The translations under genes and the position numbers were made by a program. 64,000 nt of DNA from Kiloniella litopenaei (lineage in GTDB: Bacteria; Pseudomonadota; Alphaproteobacteria; Kiloniellales; Kiloniellaceae), in contig NZ_LANI01000017.1 of NCBI RefSeq assembly GCF_000982415.1, positions 1 through 64,000 on the forward strand. Reading direction: 5' to 3'. The notes beneath the pieces were generated by a model. The model made no database searches. It had not been told where the DNA came from and saw nothing but the letters and a program-made list of their open reading frames with translations. Positions 9,262 through 15,919 of the stretch are shown here, in pieces. Positions within the stretch are counted from its first letter, which is position 1. Each line of letters begins with the position of its first letter.

Positions 9262-10383
9262 TTAGGAAGTTGTTAGTTTTCGAATAATCTGTTCGTGTGT
9301 ACCCAGCATATTCTGTAAATCCAAAGCAAGTTGATTGTCTTTAATTCTTGGCAATACATCTTGAAGCATGCGTATGCTTTGATGGTGAATGCTTTTCAGT
9401 TTTACGAGGTTTTGATCAGAACTTTGGGGAGAATCTATCCTGGCAACGTGGGCTTTTTTCTTTTCTTTGACAGAATGTTCTGCAGAGTTTGAAACATTGG
9501 TAAATTGGGCGATATGCTTTGATAACATGTGGTGGATTTTGTCTTTCATCTCTGAAATTTGTATTAAAGAGTGATTTGATATGGGGGCATCAGATTGTTT
9601 GGTAATGTGTGAAATAATTTTTATACCCTCTAATTCTCGTGCTAAAAAATCATTTAACAGGTCAATTACCTCTGGTCGGCTTTTGTAACCCAAATAGATC
9701 GGATCAACCTCGTGCATAAAACAGGGCGGGGATGCGTAGCTTTCAATATTCGCTGAATCTGTTGTTATTTGTTGCCCACGGTTGCGAAAAATGGAACAGC
9801 CTGCTTCAGTGACAATTGCATCCAGAGGAATATCATGTGGTTGAGGGTAGATTGTTTCCAGATGTCCAGAGGAATATCCAACTCCTATAGTCAAGGGGCG
9901 TGTATCTAGGGAAGCCAGGGTGCGATCAAAATAACCGCCGCCATAACCAAGGCGATAACCTTCGTCATCGAACCCAACCAATGGAACCAGTGCAATTGTT
10001 GGGGTAACGGGGATACGTTCTTCGGGCATGGGTATATCCCAAATACCGCGCACCATTTTCATTCCAGGATGCCATGCCCAAAATTCTAATGGTTTGTTTT
10101 TTTCAACAACAACAGGTAGAGCGGCGGTCGCGCCATGTTTGAGAGCTTCTCGAACTAAATCCAGAAAGTTGATTTCACCCTCAAAGGGCCAGCAAAAACA
10201 AATACAGGCTTCTTTTAATAAGTCCGGATTTTGTAATTCCTTGAAATTGTGCTGAAGGAGGTCACTAACAGTTTTTCTTGTGTTGGCTCTTTGTTCAACT
10301 GTTAGCTCCTTGCGTTTTGATCGTAACTCTATACGTGTTGATTTTCGCCAGCTTTGAATGGTTTTCCAATCATTTTTCATCAT
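9262..10383 (-). CDS. ygfA: 5-formyltetrahydrofolate cyclo-ligase with C-terminal helical extension
   Basis: Residues 1-200 are a 5-formyl-THF cyclo-ligase (methenyl-THF synthetase), which converts 5-formyl-THF to 5,10-methenyl-THF with ATP. The family signature 'LGYGGGYFDRTL' and the basic N-terminal 'RKSTRIELRSKRKEL' are both present. The usual length is about 190-200 residues, but this protein has 373. The extra 170 residues begin with 'ASPPCFMHEVDPIY' and are predicted mostly helical, with recurring E/H pairs such as 'LARELEGIKIISH' and 'IHHQSIRML'. A four-helix, ferritin-like fold is a guess from that pattern. Start: two ATGs in a row (10383, 10380) after AGAGGAAAG. The reading frame is open throughout, so the extension is not a frameshift artefact. 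Confidence 0.88.
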   Translation of the reverse strand: MMKNDWKTIQSWRKSTRIELRSKRKELTVEQRANTRKTVSDLLQHNFKELQNPDLLKEACICFCWPFEGEINFLDLVREALKHGATAALPVVVEKNKPLEFWAWHPGMKMVRGIWDIPMPEERIPVTPTIALVPLVGFDDEGYRLGYGGGYFDRTLASLDTRPLTIGVGYSSGHLETIYPQPHDIPLDAIVTEAGCSIFRNRGQQITTDSANIESYASPPCFMHEVDPIYLGYKSRPEVIDLLNDFLARELEGIKIISHITKQSDAPISNHSLIQISEMKDKIHHMLSKHIAQFTNVSNSAEHSVKEKKKAHVARIDSPQSSDQNLVKLKSIHHQSIRMLQDVLPRIKDNQLALDLQNMLGTHEQIIRKLTTS

Positions 10384-10469
10384 GCGGCTTTCCTCTGGTA
10401 CAGAAAATTTCCGAATTTAAGGGCAGTTTTATTTTTACACAGGTTCCAGACCCATTGTACCCCGGATCT

Positions 10470-10500
10470 ATTATATCCAGAGATTAATCACATGTTTTAC
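10470..10500 (-). promoter_or_regulatory. Candidate ygfA promoter
   Basis: On the minus strand a perfect TATAAT (plus-strand 10470-10475) lies about 87 nt before the ygfA ATG. The -35 region is poor. This is the main signal in the 312-bp gap 10384-10695. A 6S RNA, often found beside ygfA in proteobacteria, was looked for here and not recognised. Confidence 0.4.
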
Positions 10501-10695
10501 TGAAAGAACGGTTTTACAGATCAATCTGCGACCTAACAGAATATTTTAACTATTTTTAGGTAGCGTATTATGACCTGATACGGTGAAAAAGTAAGCAAAA
10601 CGAGATCCCTTTAAAAGGCGATGGGGGAATGCCCTTTTGTTTTAAATGATTTCACCTATATTATTTATAACATTTTTTTGTGTTTGGTTTTGTCT

Positions 10696-10992
10696 ATGGA
10701 TCATTCATCAATGACATCAGGTAATTCAAAAGCGTTTATTGTAACTTCTGTTGATAGTCTCTATCGGTCCGAGAGCTTTAGACAAGGGTATGATGACTAT
10801 CGGCGTGGTTTGCCTTTTCACTATCCAAAGAAAGGGAAAGGGCCTAACCCGGGGCAAAAAAGTTCCGAGCAAGCCTATGAAACTGGGCGGCAGTTTGCAG
10901 CTTGGTTGGGGAAGAGCTTTTATCAATCAAACTTGATCTGTTTAAGAACAAAGTTTTCAGAAGCCATCAAGTCAAATATTATTATATTATAA
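10696..10992 (+). CDS. Small soluble protein, possibly RMF-like
   Basis: A 98-residue basic protein when started at the ATG 10696. The longest frame begins at 10621 and would add a hydrophobic 25-residue leader. Its core reads 'RQGYDDYRRGLPFHYP' followed by 'AYETGRQFAAWLG'. The pattern GY-x3-Y-x2-G ... P ... Y-E-x-G-R-x-F-A-x-W recalls ribosome modulation factor-type small proteins, in which two short helices carry GY..G and W..G motifs. That is a resemblance only. No strong ribosome site precedes either start. The gene is isolated between ygfA and tonB. Confidence 0.5.
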   Translation: MDHSSMTSGNSKAFIVTSVDSLYRSESFRQGYDDYRRGLPFHYPKKGKGPNPGQKSSEQAYETGRQFAAWLGKSFYQSNLICLRTKFSEAIKSNIIIL

Positions 10993-11050
10993 TAGGATAT
11001 ATGTTGTTTTTTTGTGTTTTAGGTGAGGAGTGATTTTGTTGAACTTATCC

Positions 11051-12238
11051 TCAATCCTTTAAGTTGAAAACGACGGGAATACGACGGGTCATCCGTTCTT
11101 TTGTTATGCTTGAGGGAAACTTTGGAAAAGGAGCTGACTTTTCAATCATTTTGATCGCAGCTTGGTCCAAAAGGGCAAATCCGGAACTTTCCAGTACTTG
11201 ATAGCTTTCAACTTTTCCTGATGCTAACAATGTTAGTTCAATGAAAGTTACCCCTTGCATTTGTCGACGCTTTGCTTTGCGTGGATAGCGTTTATTACGT
11301 GCCAGTCGAATTTGTACCGCTTTCCAATAGTCTCCTGTGGCCTTCTGTCCAGCCCCACTATTACGGTTCTCTTGGCTGCTGCTGCCTGTGTTAGAACTTT
11401 TCGTCGAATTAACCCCTTTTTGCCCCGATGATCGTTGATTGTCATTTGTGATTCCAGCGTTTGTGGCTTCGACAATCTCTTGATGATTTCCTGTGTCGGC
11501 CTGTTCAATGGGCTGTGGTATTGCTGATTTTTCAGTGACAGTTTTTTTCTCGACCTTTTTAAGGACCGGGGTTGGTTTTTGTTTGGGGGGTGGTGCTGCC
11601 TCTGCCGCTTTATAGACCGGCGGCTCTGGCTTGGGCTTTGGTTTTTGAACCTTTGCCACAAGTGGATTGGCCTCTGTCTTGGGTGCAGGATCCAAAGCTG
11701 TTTTTGCGACGTCAGTTGCTTCGGGTATCTGCTCTGGTAATGTTTGTGGTTCTGGTACTGTGTTTGATTCCACTTCCTTTGGTTCTTCTGGGATTTCTTC
11801 TACTTTTTCTGGTTCACTTTGCTGCTTACTTTCGATTGGTAATGTTTCTTCGGGCAAAGGAACAATCGTGTCTGTTTGCGGTTCAGGGGTATATTCCTGC
11901 TCTACAATCTCTGTTTCTGGAAGAAGATCAGATGAAGAGGGATCAAGCACTTGTTTTTCGACGGGTTGCGTTGTTTCCGGGGTTGTTTGTGCCTCTTGCT
12001 GACTGGTTGCTTCCGGGGCATCTTCCGAGATGGTTTCCCCAAAAGCAGCAGCTTCAGCACCGGGGGCAGAAGACAAAGACACAACAATGCTCCCTCCGGC
12101 ATTGCCATCTTCGAAACCTGCGTGTTGAGTGTGATTTAATATTAAGCCCGTAACGATCAGACCGCATAACAGAAACAGGCCAACGGTGGTTAGAAGCTTT
12201 TCAAACAAGCCATTACGTATGGTGAGCTCCACGGTCAT
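11051..12238 (-). CDS. tonB: TonB energy-transducing protein
   Basis: A 395-residue TonB. One N-terminal membrane anchor (about 13-33, 'LLTTVGLFLLCGLIVTGLI') is followed by a long periplasmic spacer rich in Pro, Glu and Lys (about 80-250). A C-terminal TonB domain covers about 300-395 ('RYPRKAKRRQMQGVTFIEL' ... 'LDQAAIKMIEKSAPFPKFP'). The spacer is longer than in E. coli TonB (239 residues). It is the last gene of exbB-exbD-exbD-tonB and should energise the siderophore receptor encoded at 15920. Confidence 0.93.
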   Translation of the reverse strand: MTVELTIRNGLFEKLLTTVGLFLLCGLIVTGLILNHTQHAGFEDGNAGGSIVVSLSSAPGAEAAAFGETISEDAPEATSQQEAQTTPETTQPVEKQVLDPSSSDLLPETEIVEQEYTPEPQTDTIVPLPEETLPIESKQQSEPEKVEEIPEEPKEVESNTVPEPQTLPEQIPEATDVAKTALDPAPKTEANPLVAKVQKPKPKPEPPVYKAAEAAPPPKQKPTPVLKKVEKKTVTEKSAIPQPIEQADTGNHQEIVEATNAGITNDNQRSSGQKGVNSTKSSNTGSSSQENRNSGAGQKATGDYWKAVQIRLARNKRYPRKAKRRQMQGVTFIELTLLASGKVESYQVLESSGFALLDQAAIKMIEKSAPFPKFPSSITKERMTRRIPVVFNLKD

Positions 12239-12244
12239 ACCTTT

Positions 12245-12673
12245 TTAGCGCACGGTTGCCAGGGCAACCTGTTCAATTTTCATTTCTTTCAGCAAGGAAA
12301 GTATTTTGATGACATCCGTTGTATTTGTAGATTGATCAGAACGAATGGTTATCGGGCGCAAACGAAGGACGATCGGTGGTGTCGCTTGGTCATCAATGTT
12401 GTTAAACTTTTGTTCAATGGCTGTTTGCAATTGCCCGAATTCAATCTCTTGATCATCCACCATAATACGCCCGAGAGCAGAGAGATGAATGATTAGTGGT
12501 TTTTCTTGTTGTGGAATATCAGCTTTCGCCTGTAATGGATTGATATTAAAGGGTAGTGTTTTTTGTAATGAGCCAGCTATCATGAAAAATATAAGCAGTA
12601 AAAACACAACATTGATCATTGGTAATGTGCTTTCCGTTAATTCGGAAGAGCTATCGTCTCGTGTGATTTTCAT
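12245..12673 (-). CDS. exbD: ExbD-family biopolymer transport protein (second copy)
   Basis: A 142-residue protein with a short cytoplasmic N-terminus, one membrane helix ('LPMINVVFLLLIFFMIAGSL', about 17-37) and a periplasmic domain. In ExbD the membrane helix carries a proton-carrying Asp in 'PLIDVVF'. Here that position reads 'PMINVVF', with Asn instead of Asp. The neighbouring ExbD keeps the Asp. Its start overlaps the stop of the upstream exbD (ATGA). It may act as a structural partner in a mixed ExbD pair. Confidence 0.88.
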   Translation of the reverse strand: MKITRDDSSSELTESTLPMINVVFLLLIFFMIAGSLQKTLPFNINPLQAKADIPQQEKPLIIHLSALGRIMVDDQEIEFGQLQTAIEQKFNNIDDQATPPIVLRLRPITIRSDQSTNTTDVIKILSLLKEMKIEQVALATVR

Positions 12674-13086
12674 GATTTTGATTGTTCTATCAAGGTTAGG
12701 TCCACCAGGCCGAAAGCCTTAAGGTCCTGTAGGAAGTTTAGGGTGTTCTGCATTTTCACCCCATCGTCCACAGAGATGAGTACCTTGATTGCCGGTAGGG
12801 CAGAGGTTTGCGTTTTGATGAACTGTTCCAAGTCATTCCGGCTGATTGTTTCTGTACCCAGTTTTATTGTGTCATTACGTAAAAGAGCCAGTCGTATTGT
12901 TTCTTTTTTTGGGGGAACAACAGAAGCCGTACTTGTCTTGTGTTCTTGTCCTTGAATACGTAGCTCACGCCAATCAAGAAAGCTGGATGCGAGCATAAAG
13001 AAGATCAGCAGGATAAAGACGACATCAATCAATGGCGTCAAACTTATGACAGGCAGTTTATCTGTGTTATCACCACTCAGGCGCAT
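12670..13086 (-). CDS. exbD: ExbD-family biopolymer transport protein (Asp-containing copy)
   Basis: A 138-residue ExbD. The single membrane helix 'LTPLIDVVFILLIFFMLASSF' (about 17-37) contains the conserved Asp that takes part in proton translocation. A periplasmic domain follows. It lies between exbB (gap 5 nt) and the second exbD (overlap 4 nt), so the four genes are one transcript. Confidence 0.92.
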   Translation of the reverse strand: MRLSGDNTDKLPVISLTPLIDVVFILLIFFMLASSFLDWRELRIQGQEHKTSTASVVPPKKETIRLALLRNDTIKLGTETISRNDLEQFIKTQTSALPAIKVLISVDDGVKMQNTLNFLQDLKAFGLVDLTLIEQSKS

Positions 13087-13091
13087 CGTAT

Positions 13092-13790
13092 TTATTCGGC
13101 AGCAAGGTTAACGGTATTGTTAACGGTGTTTGTTTTTAGGTTACGGAGGTGTAATCCGGTCATAACGGCTGTGCCTGTTTCTTCCAGCCTGCGTGTTGTT
13201 TTTTGGATAACACTGTTGAGCCAGATTTGTGCCGCAGTTGTTGGAATAGCAACGACCAGACCAATAGCTGTGGTCAAGAGAGCTAACCAGATGCCTCCGG
13301 ATAGTATAGCGGGATCAACTTGATTACCCGCGGCTTCCATCTGTCGGAAAGCATCGATCATTCCCAGTACTGTTCCCAATAACCCCATTAGCGGACTTAG
13401 TGCGGCAACAGCACCGATAAAACGGATACCGGATTTAAGACGTTCCAGAACACCTAGCGAGAGCTGTTCCATCTCTGTTTCAAGGGTCTTGTCATCCAGA
13501 CCTTCGGTTTGGGCACGTTTTACACCCAGTGTCACCAGTTGAACAGCAGGGTGGTGCAAGTTTTCCAGTGTATGGACGGCTTGAGTGATTTCGCCTTGTC
13601 TAAGATGAGCTCGTGCTTGTTTCAGTGCTTTTGTCTGCCAAAGCCCCGAGCGCCAGAACACGATAACCTTATAGAAAGTTACTACCAGAGCAGAAAGCGC
13701 CATACAGGCAAGAACCCAACCCACAGCACCAGCTGCATCAATTACTTCGATTAAAGACCACAGGGCCTCTGTTTCAGTATTTTGCAACAT
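13092..13790 (-). CDS. exbB: ExbB/TolQ-family proton channel protein
   Basis: A 232-residue MotA/TolQ/ExbB protein with three membrane helices (about 20-45, 130-155, 170-195) and a cytoplasmic loop 'QAVHTLENLHHPAVQLVTLGV'. The C-terminal part has the family core 'GAVAALSPLMGLLGTVLGMI' and 'ALLTTAIGLVVAIP'. The longest frame begins with a GTG at 13799, and the ATG three codons later is preferred. It is the first gene of the leftward TonB operon, downstream of the Fur-like site. Confidence 0.92.
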   Translation of the reverse strand: MLQNTETEALWSLIEVIDAAGAVGWVLACMALSALVVTFYKVIVFWRSGLWQTKALKQARAHLRQGEITQAVHTLENLHHPAVQLVTLGVKRAQTEGLDDKTLETEMEQLSLGVLERLKSGIRFIGAVAALSPLMGLLGTVLGMIDAFRQMEAAGNQVDPAILSGGIWLALLTTAIGLVVAIPTTAAQIWLNSVIQKTTRRLEETGTAVMTGLHLRNLKTNTVNNTVNLAAE

Positions 13791-13837
13791 AACTTTCACT
13801 CGGTTTTTGGTTCAAAGAAACTCTTACGAATCTAAAT

Positions 13838-13856
13838 AATAGTGATACTCATTATC
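13838..13856. promoter_or_regulatory. Fur box upstream of exbB
   Basis: AATAGTGATACTCATTATC matches the classical 19-bp Fur consensus GATAATGATAATCATTATC at 16 of 19 positions by eye. It lies 48 bp before the exbB start, where iron-bound Fur would block the leftward operon and perhaps the rightward one. The gap 13791-14125 also holds a second, weaker site at 14074 and no gene. Confidence 0.72.
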
Positions 13857-14073
13857 ATATAAACTTATTAAAGCAATAGAATTTCTTGTTTTTAGGGCGT
13901 TATCTTTAATTAATTTATACTTCTGTATAATGGTGTGTTCCGCACATCATATTGAAATTATTGTTCTAAATGTGGTGTATGGTCACAGTAGAACGTAATG
14001 CCATGTTAAATTCCCCAAGTTCAGTTTTAAAAATAACAACCTGTGGGTGTTTGACATTGATATGATTTTTTTT

Positions 14074-14092
14074 GTAATTGAAAGTCATTCTC
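14074..14092. promoter_or_regulatory. Second Fur-like site upstream of fecI
   Basis: GTAATTGAAAGTCATTCTC matches the Fur consensus at 13 of 19 positions and ends 33 bp before the fecI ATG. Fur control of a FecI-type sigma factor is the usual first layer in such systems. The match is weaker than that of the site at 13838. Confidence 0.5.
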
Positions 14093-14125
14093 AATTAATG
14101 TGCCTCTTCGCTTCAGGTTAAGTTT

Positions 14126-14659
14126 ATGAATTCTATAACCGGCAAACATGACCTGTTGCAGCTTTTTATGCTTCATCGTAACGACCTGGTTGGGTACGCG
14201 AATTCTATTATTGGTGAACGACATGCTGCAGAAGACGTTGTACAGGATGCTTATTTTCGTGTGATCGGTGTTGAAAAAAGAAAGCAGGATCGTCTAGTAC
14301 TGGAAGAGCCTGTCGGGTACCTCTATCAAATTATCCGAAATTTATGTTTGGATAGTCTGCGGAAGAAAACCAGAGAAAATTCATATATTCGGAAGGAAGA
14401 TTTATCAGCACTTACAGCTGATACAGGGCAAATCTCACCCGAACAACACGCAGGCGCTCGTCAAGAGCTGATTGTGCTGCGTATGGCATTGAATGAGCTT
14501 CCTGAAAAAACGCGCCAGGCTTTCGAACTTCATCGTTTTTCCGGCTTAAAGCTGGCTGATATCGCTCGTCAACTGGATGTATCTTTGGGGACAGCACATT
14601 CCATGGTCGCAAGCGCATTAGAACATTGCAAAGAAAGCTTAAAAAAGAAAACTGAATAA
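14126..14659 (+). CDS. fecI: FecI-type ECF sigma factor
   Basis: A 177-residue extracytoplasmic-function sigma factor. Region 2 is seen as 'GYANSIIGERHAAEDVVQDAY' (about 31-52), and region 4 as 'LPEKTRQAFELHRFSGLKL' followed by its HTH, 'ADIARQLDVSLGTAHSMV'. It is followed by fecR and a receptor with an N-terminal signalling domain, the classical cell-surface signalling order. It should drive transcription of the receptor operon when the receptor is occupied. A Fur-like box lies just upstream. Confidence 0.93.
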   Translation: MNSITGKHDLLQLFMLHRNDLVGYANSIIGERHAAEDVVQDAYFRVIGVEKRKQDRLVLEEPVGYLYQIIRNLCLDSLRKKTRENSYIRKEDLSALTADTGQISPEQHAGARQELIVLRMALNELPEKTRQAFELHRFSGLKLADIARQLDVSLGTAHSMVASALEHCKESLKKKTE

Positions 14660-14747
14660 GGAAGCCTAAAAGAAAATTTGAAAAAAACAATGTATTGTTA
14701 CGTTGTATCTATAAGGCGGACACCGCCATAACAAGCCAAGAGAGAGC

Positions 14748-15800
14748 ATGACTGACGAACTACTGATCCCCACGAAAGCCAGCGAGTGGATTGTATTATT
14801 GCATGATGATCCAGATAACCTGTCTTTGCAGCGGGATTTTCTGTCGTGGCTTGAAAGTGATGTCAAGCATAGAGAAGATTGGCAAAATGTCTCTCAAACG
14901 TGGCGTTTGTTGGGAGAGGTCGGACCTTTGGAAGGACAGAGTTTGCCTTTGTCCAGTGCCTTTCCCAAGTCTTTTGACGAAGATAAATCCAAAAGCAAAA
15001 AACGCGGCTTGGACAGAACGCTTTCCTCTTTTTCGTCTGGAAAATCATCATTTCTTCCTAAATCCAGTTTTACCCAGAGAGCAAGCCGTATTACCGGGCT
15101 CTTGGTTCTGTTGTTGGTTATTGGTTTTTCACTGCCACAATTTTCGACTCGAGTTAAATATCTGGGCGCTGATTTTGTAAATAGTAAGGCCAGGGCCGCG
15201 GTTATTGATCTGGCAGATGGCAGTCAGGTCACGCTGGCACCGGAAACGGCAATTGATGTGCAACTTTCCCAAAAAGAAAGGAGAGTTACAATTTTATCCG
15301 GGGTTGCTTTTTTTGATGTTCATAAAGACAAGACCCGTCCCTTTATTGTCGTAAAAAACGACATACAGACAACTGTCTTAGGCACGGCATTTCTTGTTGA
15401 TGAGCAACAAGATAGGGTGAGTGTTGCCGTCACAGAAGGGGTGGTTCGGGTTAATCGCCTAAAGCAAGATGGTGTTTCTCTTCAGCTAAGACCCGGCGAG
15501 GGCGTCGATTTTTTTAATGCACGTGATTATAAACTTTCTAATCGGCCTGTCGATGATATTGCATCGTGGCGCATGGGATATCTAAAAGTCCGGGATCAGT
15601 CACTTGGTTCTGTTGTGGGGCAGATAGATCGCTTTTTTAATGGGCACATATTTATTCCGGATACGGATGTTCGCAAGAAACGTTTGACGGGTGTTTTTAA
15701 ACTGGAACAACCACATAAAAGCCTTCGCGGTATTGCTAGTATACATGGGCTTGAAGTCACTGAAATCTCGCCCTGGATAATTATTTTATCAAAAAAATAA
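14748..15800 (+). CDS. fecR: FecR-type anti-sigma/sigma regulator
   Basis: A 350-residue FecR protein. A cytoplasmic N-terminal segment (about 8-60, 'ASEWIVLLHDDPDNLSLQRD' and later 'HREDWQNVSQTWRLLG') binds the sigma factor. One membrane helix lies at about 109-125 ('ITGLLVLLLVIGFSLP'). The periplasmic FecR domain at about 145-245 has 'LADGSQVTLAPETAI' and 'VLGTAFLV', and an STN-like C-terminal part follows. It carries the signal from the receptor's STN domain to FecI. The start is supported by AAGAGAGAGC before the ATG. A small GGCGG-ACA-CCGCC hairpin lies upstream at 14715-14727. Confidence 0.92.
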   Translation: MTDELLIPTKASEWIVLLHDDPDNLSLQRDFLSWLESDVKHREDWQNVSQTWRLLGEVGPLEGQSLPLSSAFPKSFDEDKSKSKKRGLDRTLSSFSSGKSSFLPKSSFTQRASRITGLLVLLLVIGFSLPQFSTRVKYLGADFVNSKARAAVIDLADGSQVTLAPETAIDVQLSQKERRVTILSGVAFFDVHKDKTRPFIVVKNDIQTTVLGTAFLVDEQQDRVSVAVTEGVVRVNRLKQDGVSLQLRPGEGVDFFNARDYKLSNRPVDDIASWRMGYLKVRDQSLGSVVGQIDRFFNGHIFIPDTDVRKKRLTGVFKLEQPHKSLRGIASIHGLEVTEISPWIIILSKK

Positions 15801-15919
15801 AAAAATTTGAAAAACGAGCGTGCTCTGTCGTTGTTGGGTTATAGAGGATGAAAATGCGACTTGTTCGCATTTGGGGTTTCGGCTCAGGCTCTCAACAAAA
15901 AAATAGTGGAGACCGCTCA

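Noticed and set aside
10384-10620. Possible 6S RNA upstream of ygfA
   Set aside because: The usual 6S-ygfA neighbourhood prompted a search, but no long imperfect hairpin with a central bubble was recognised, and the TATAAT-like promoter lies too close to ygfA to leave room for it.
11572-12153. Long plus-strand frames opposite tonB (193 and 111 residues)
   Set aside because: They are mirror frames of the Pro/Glu/Lys repeat spacer of TonB, giving Val/Leu/Ser/Gly-rich low-complexity sequence.
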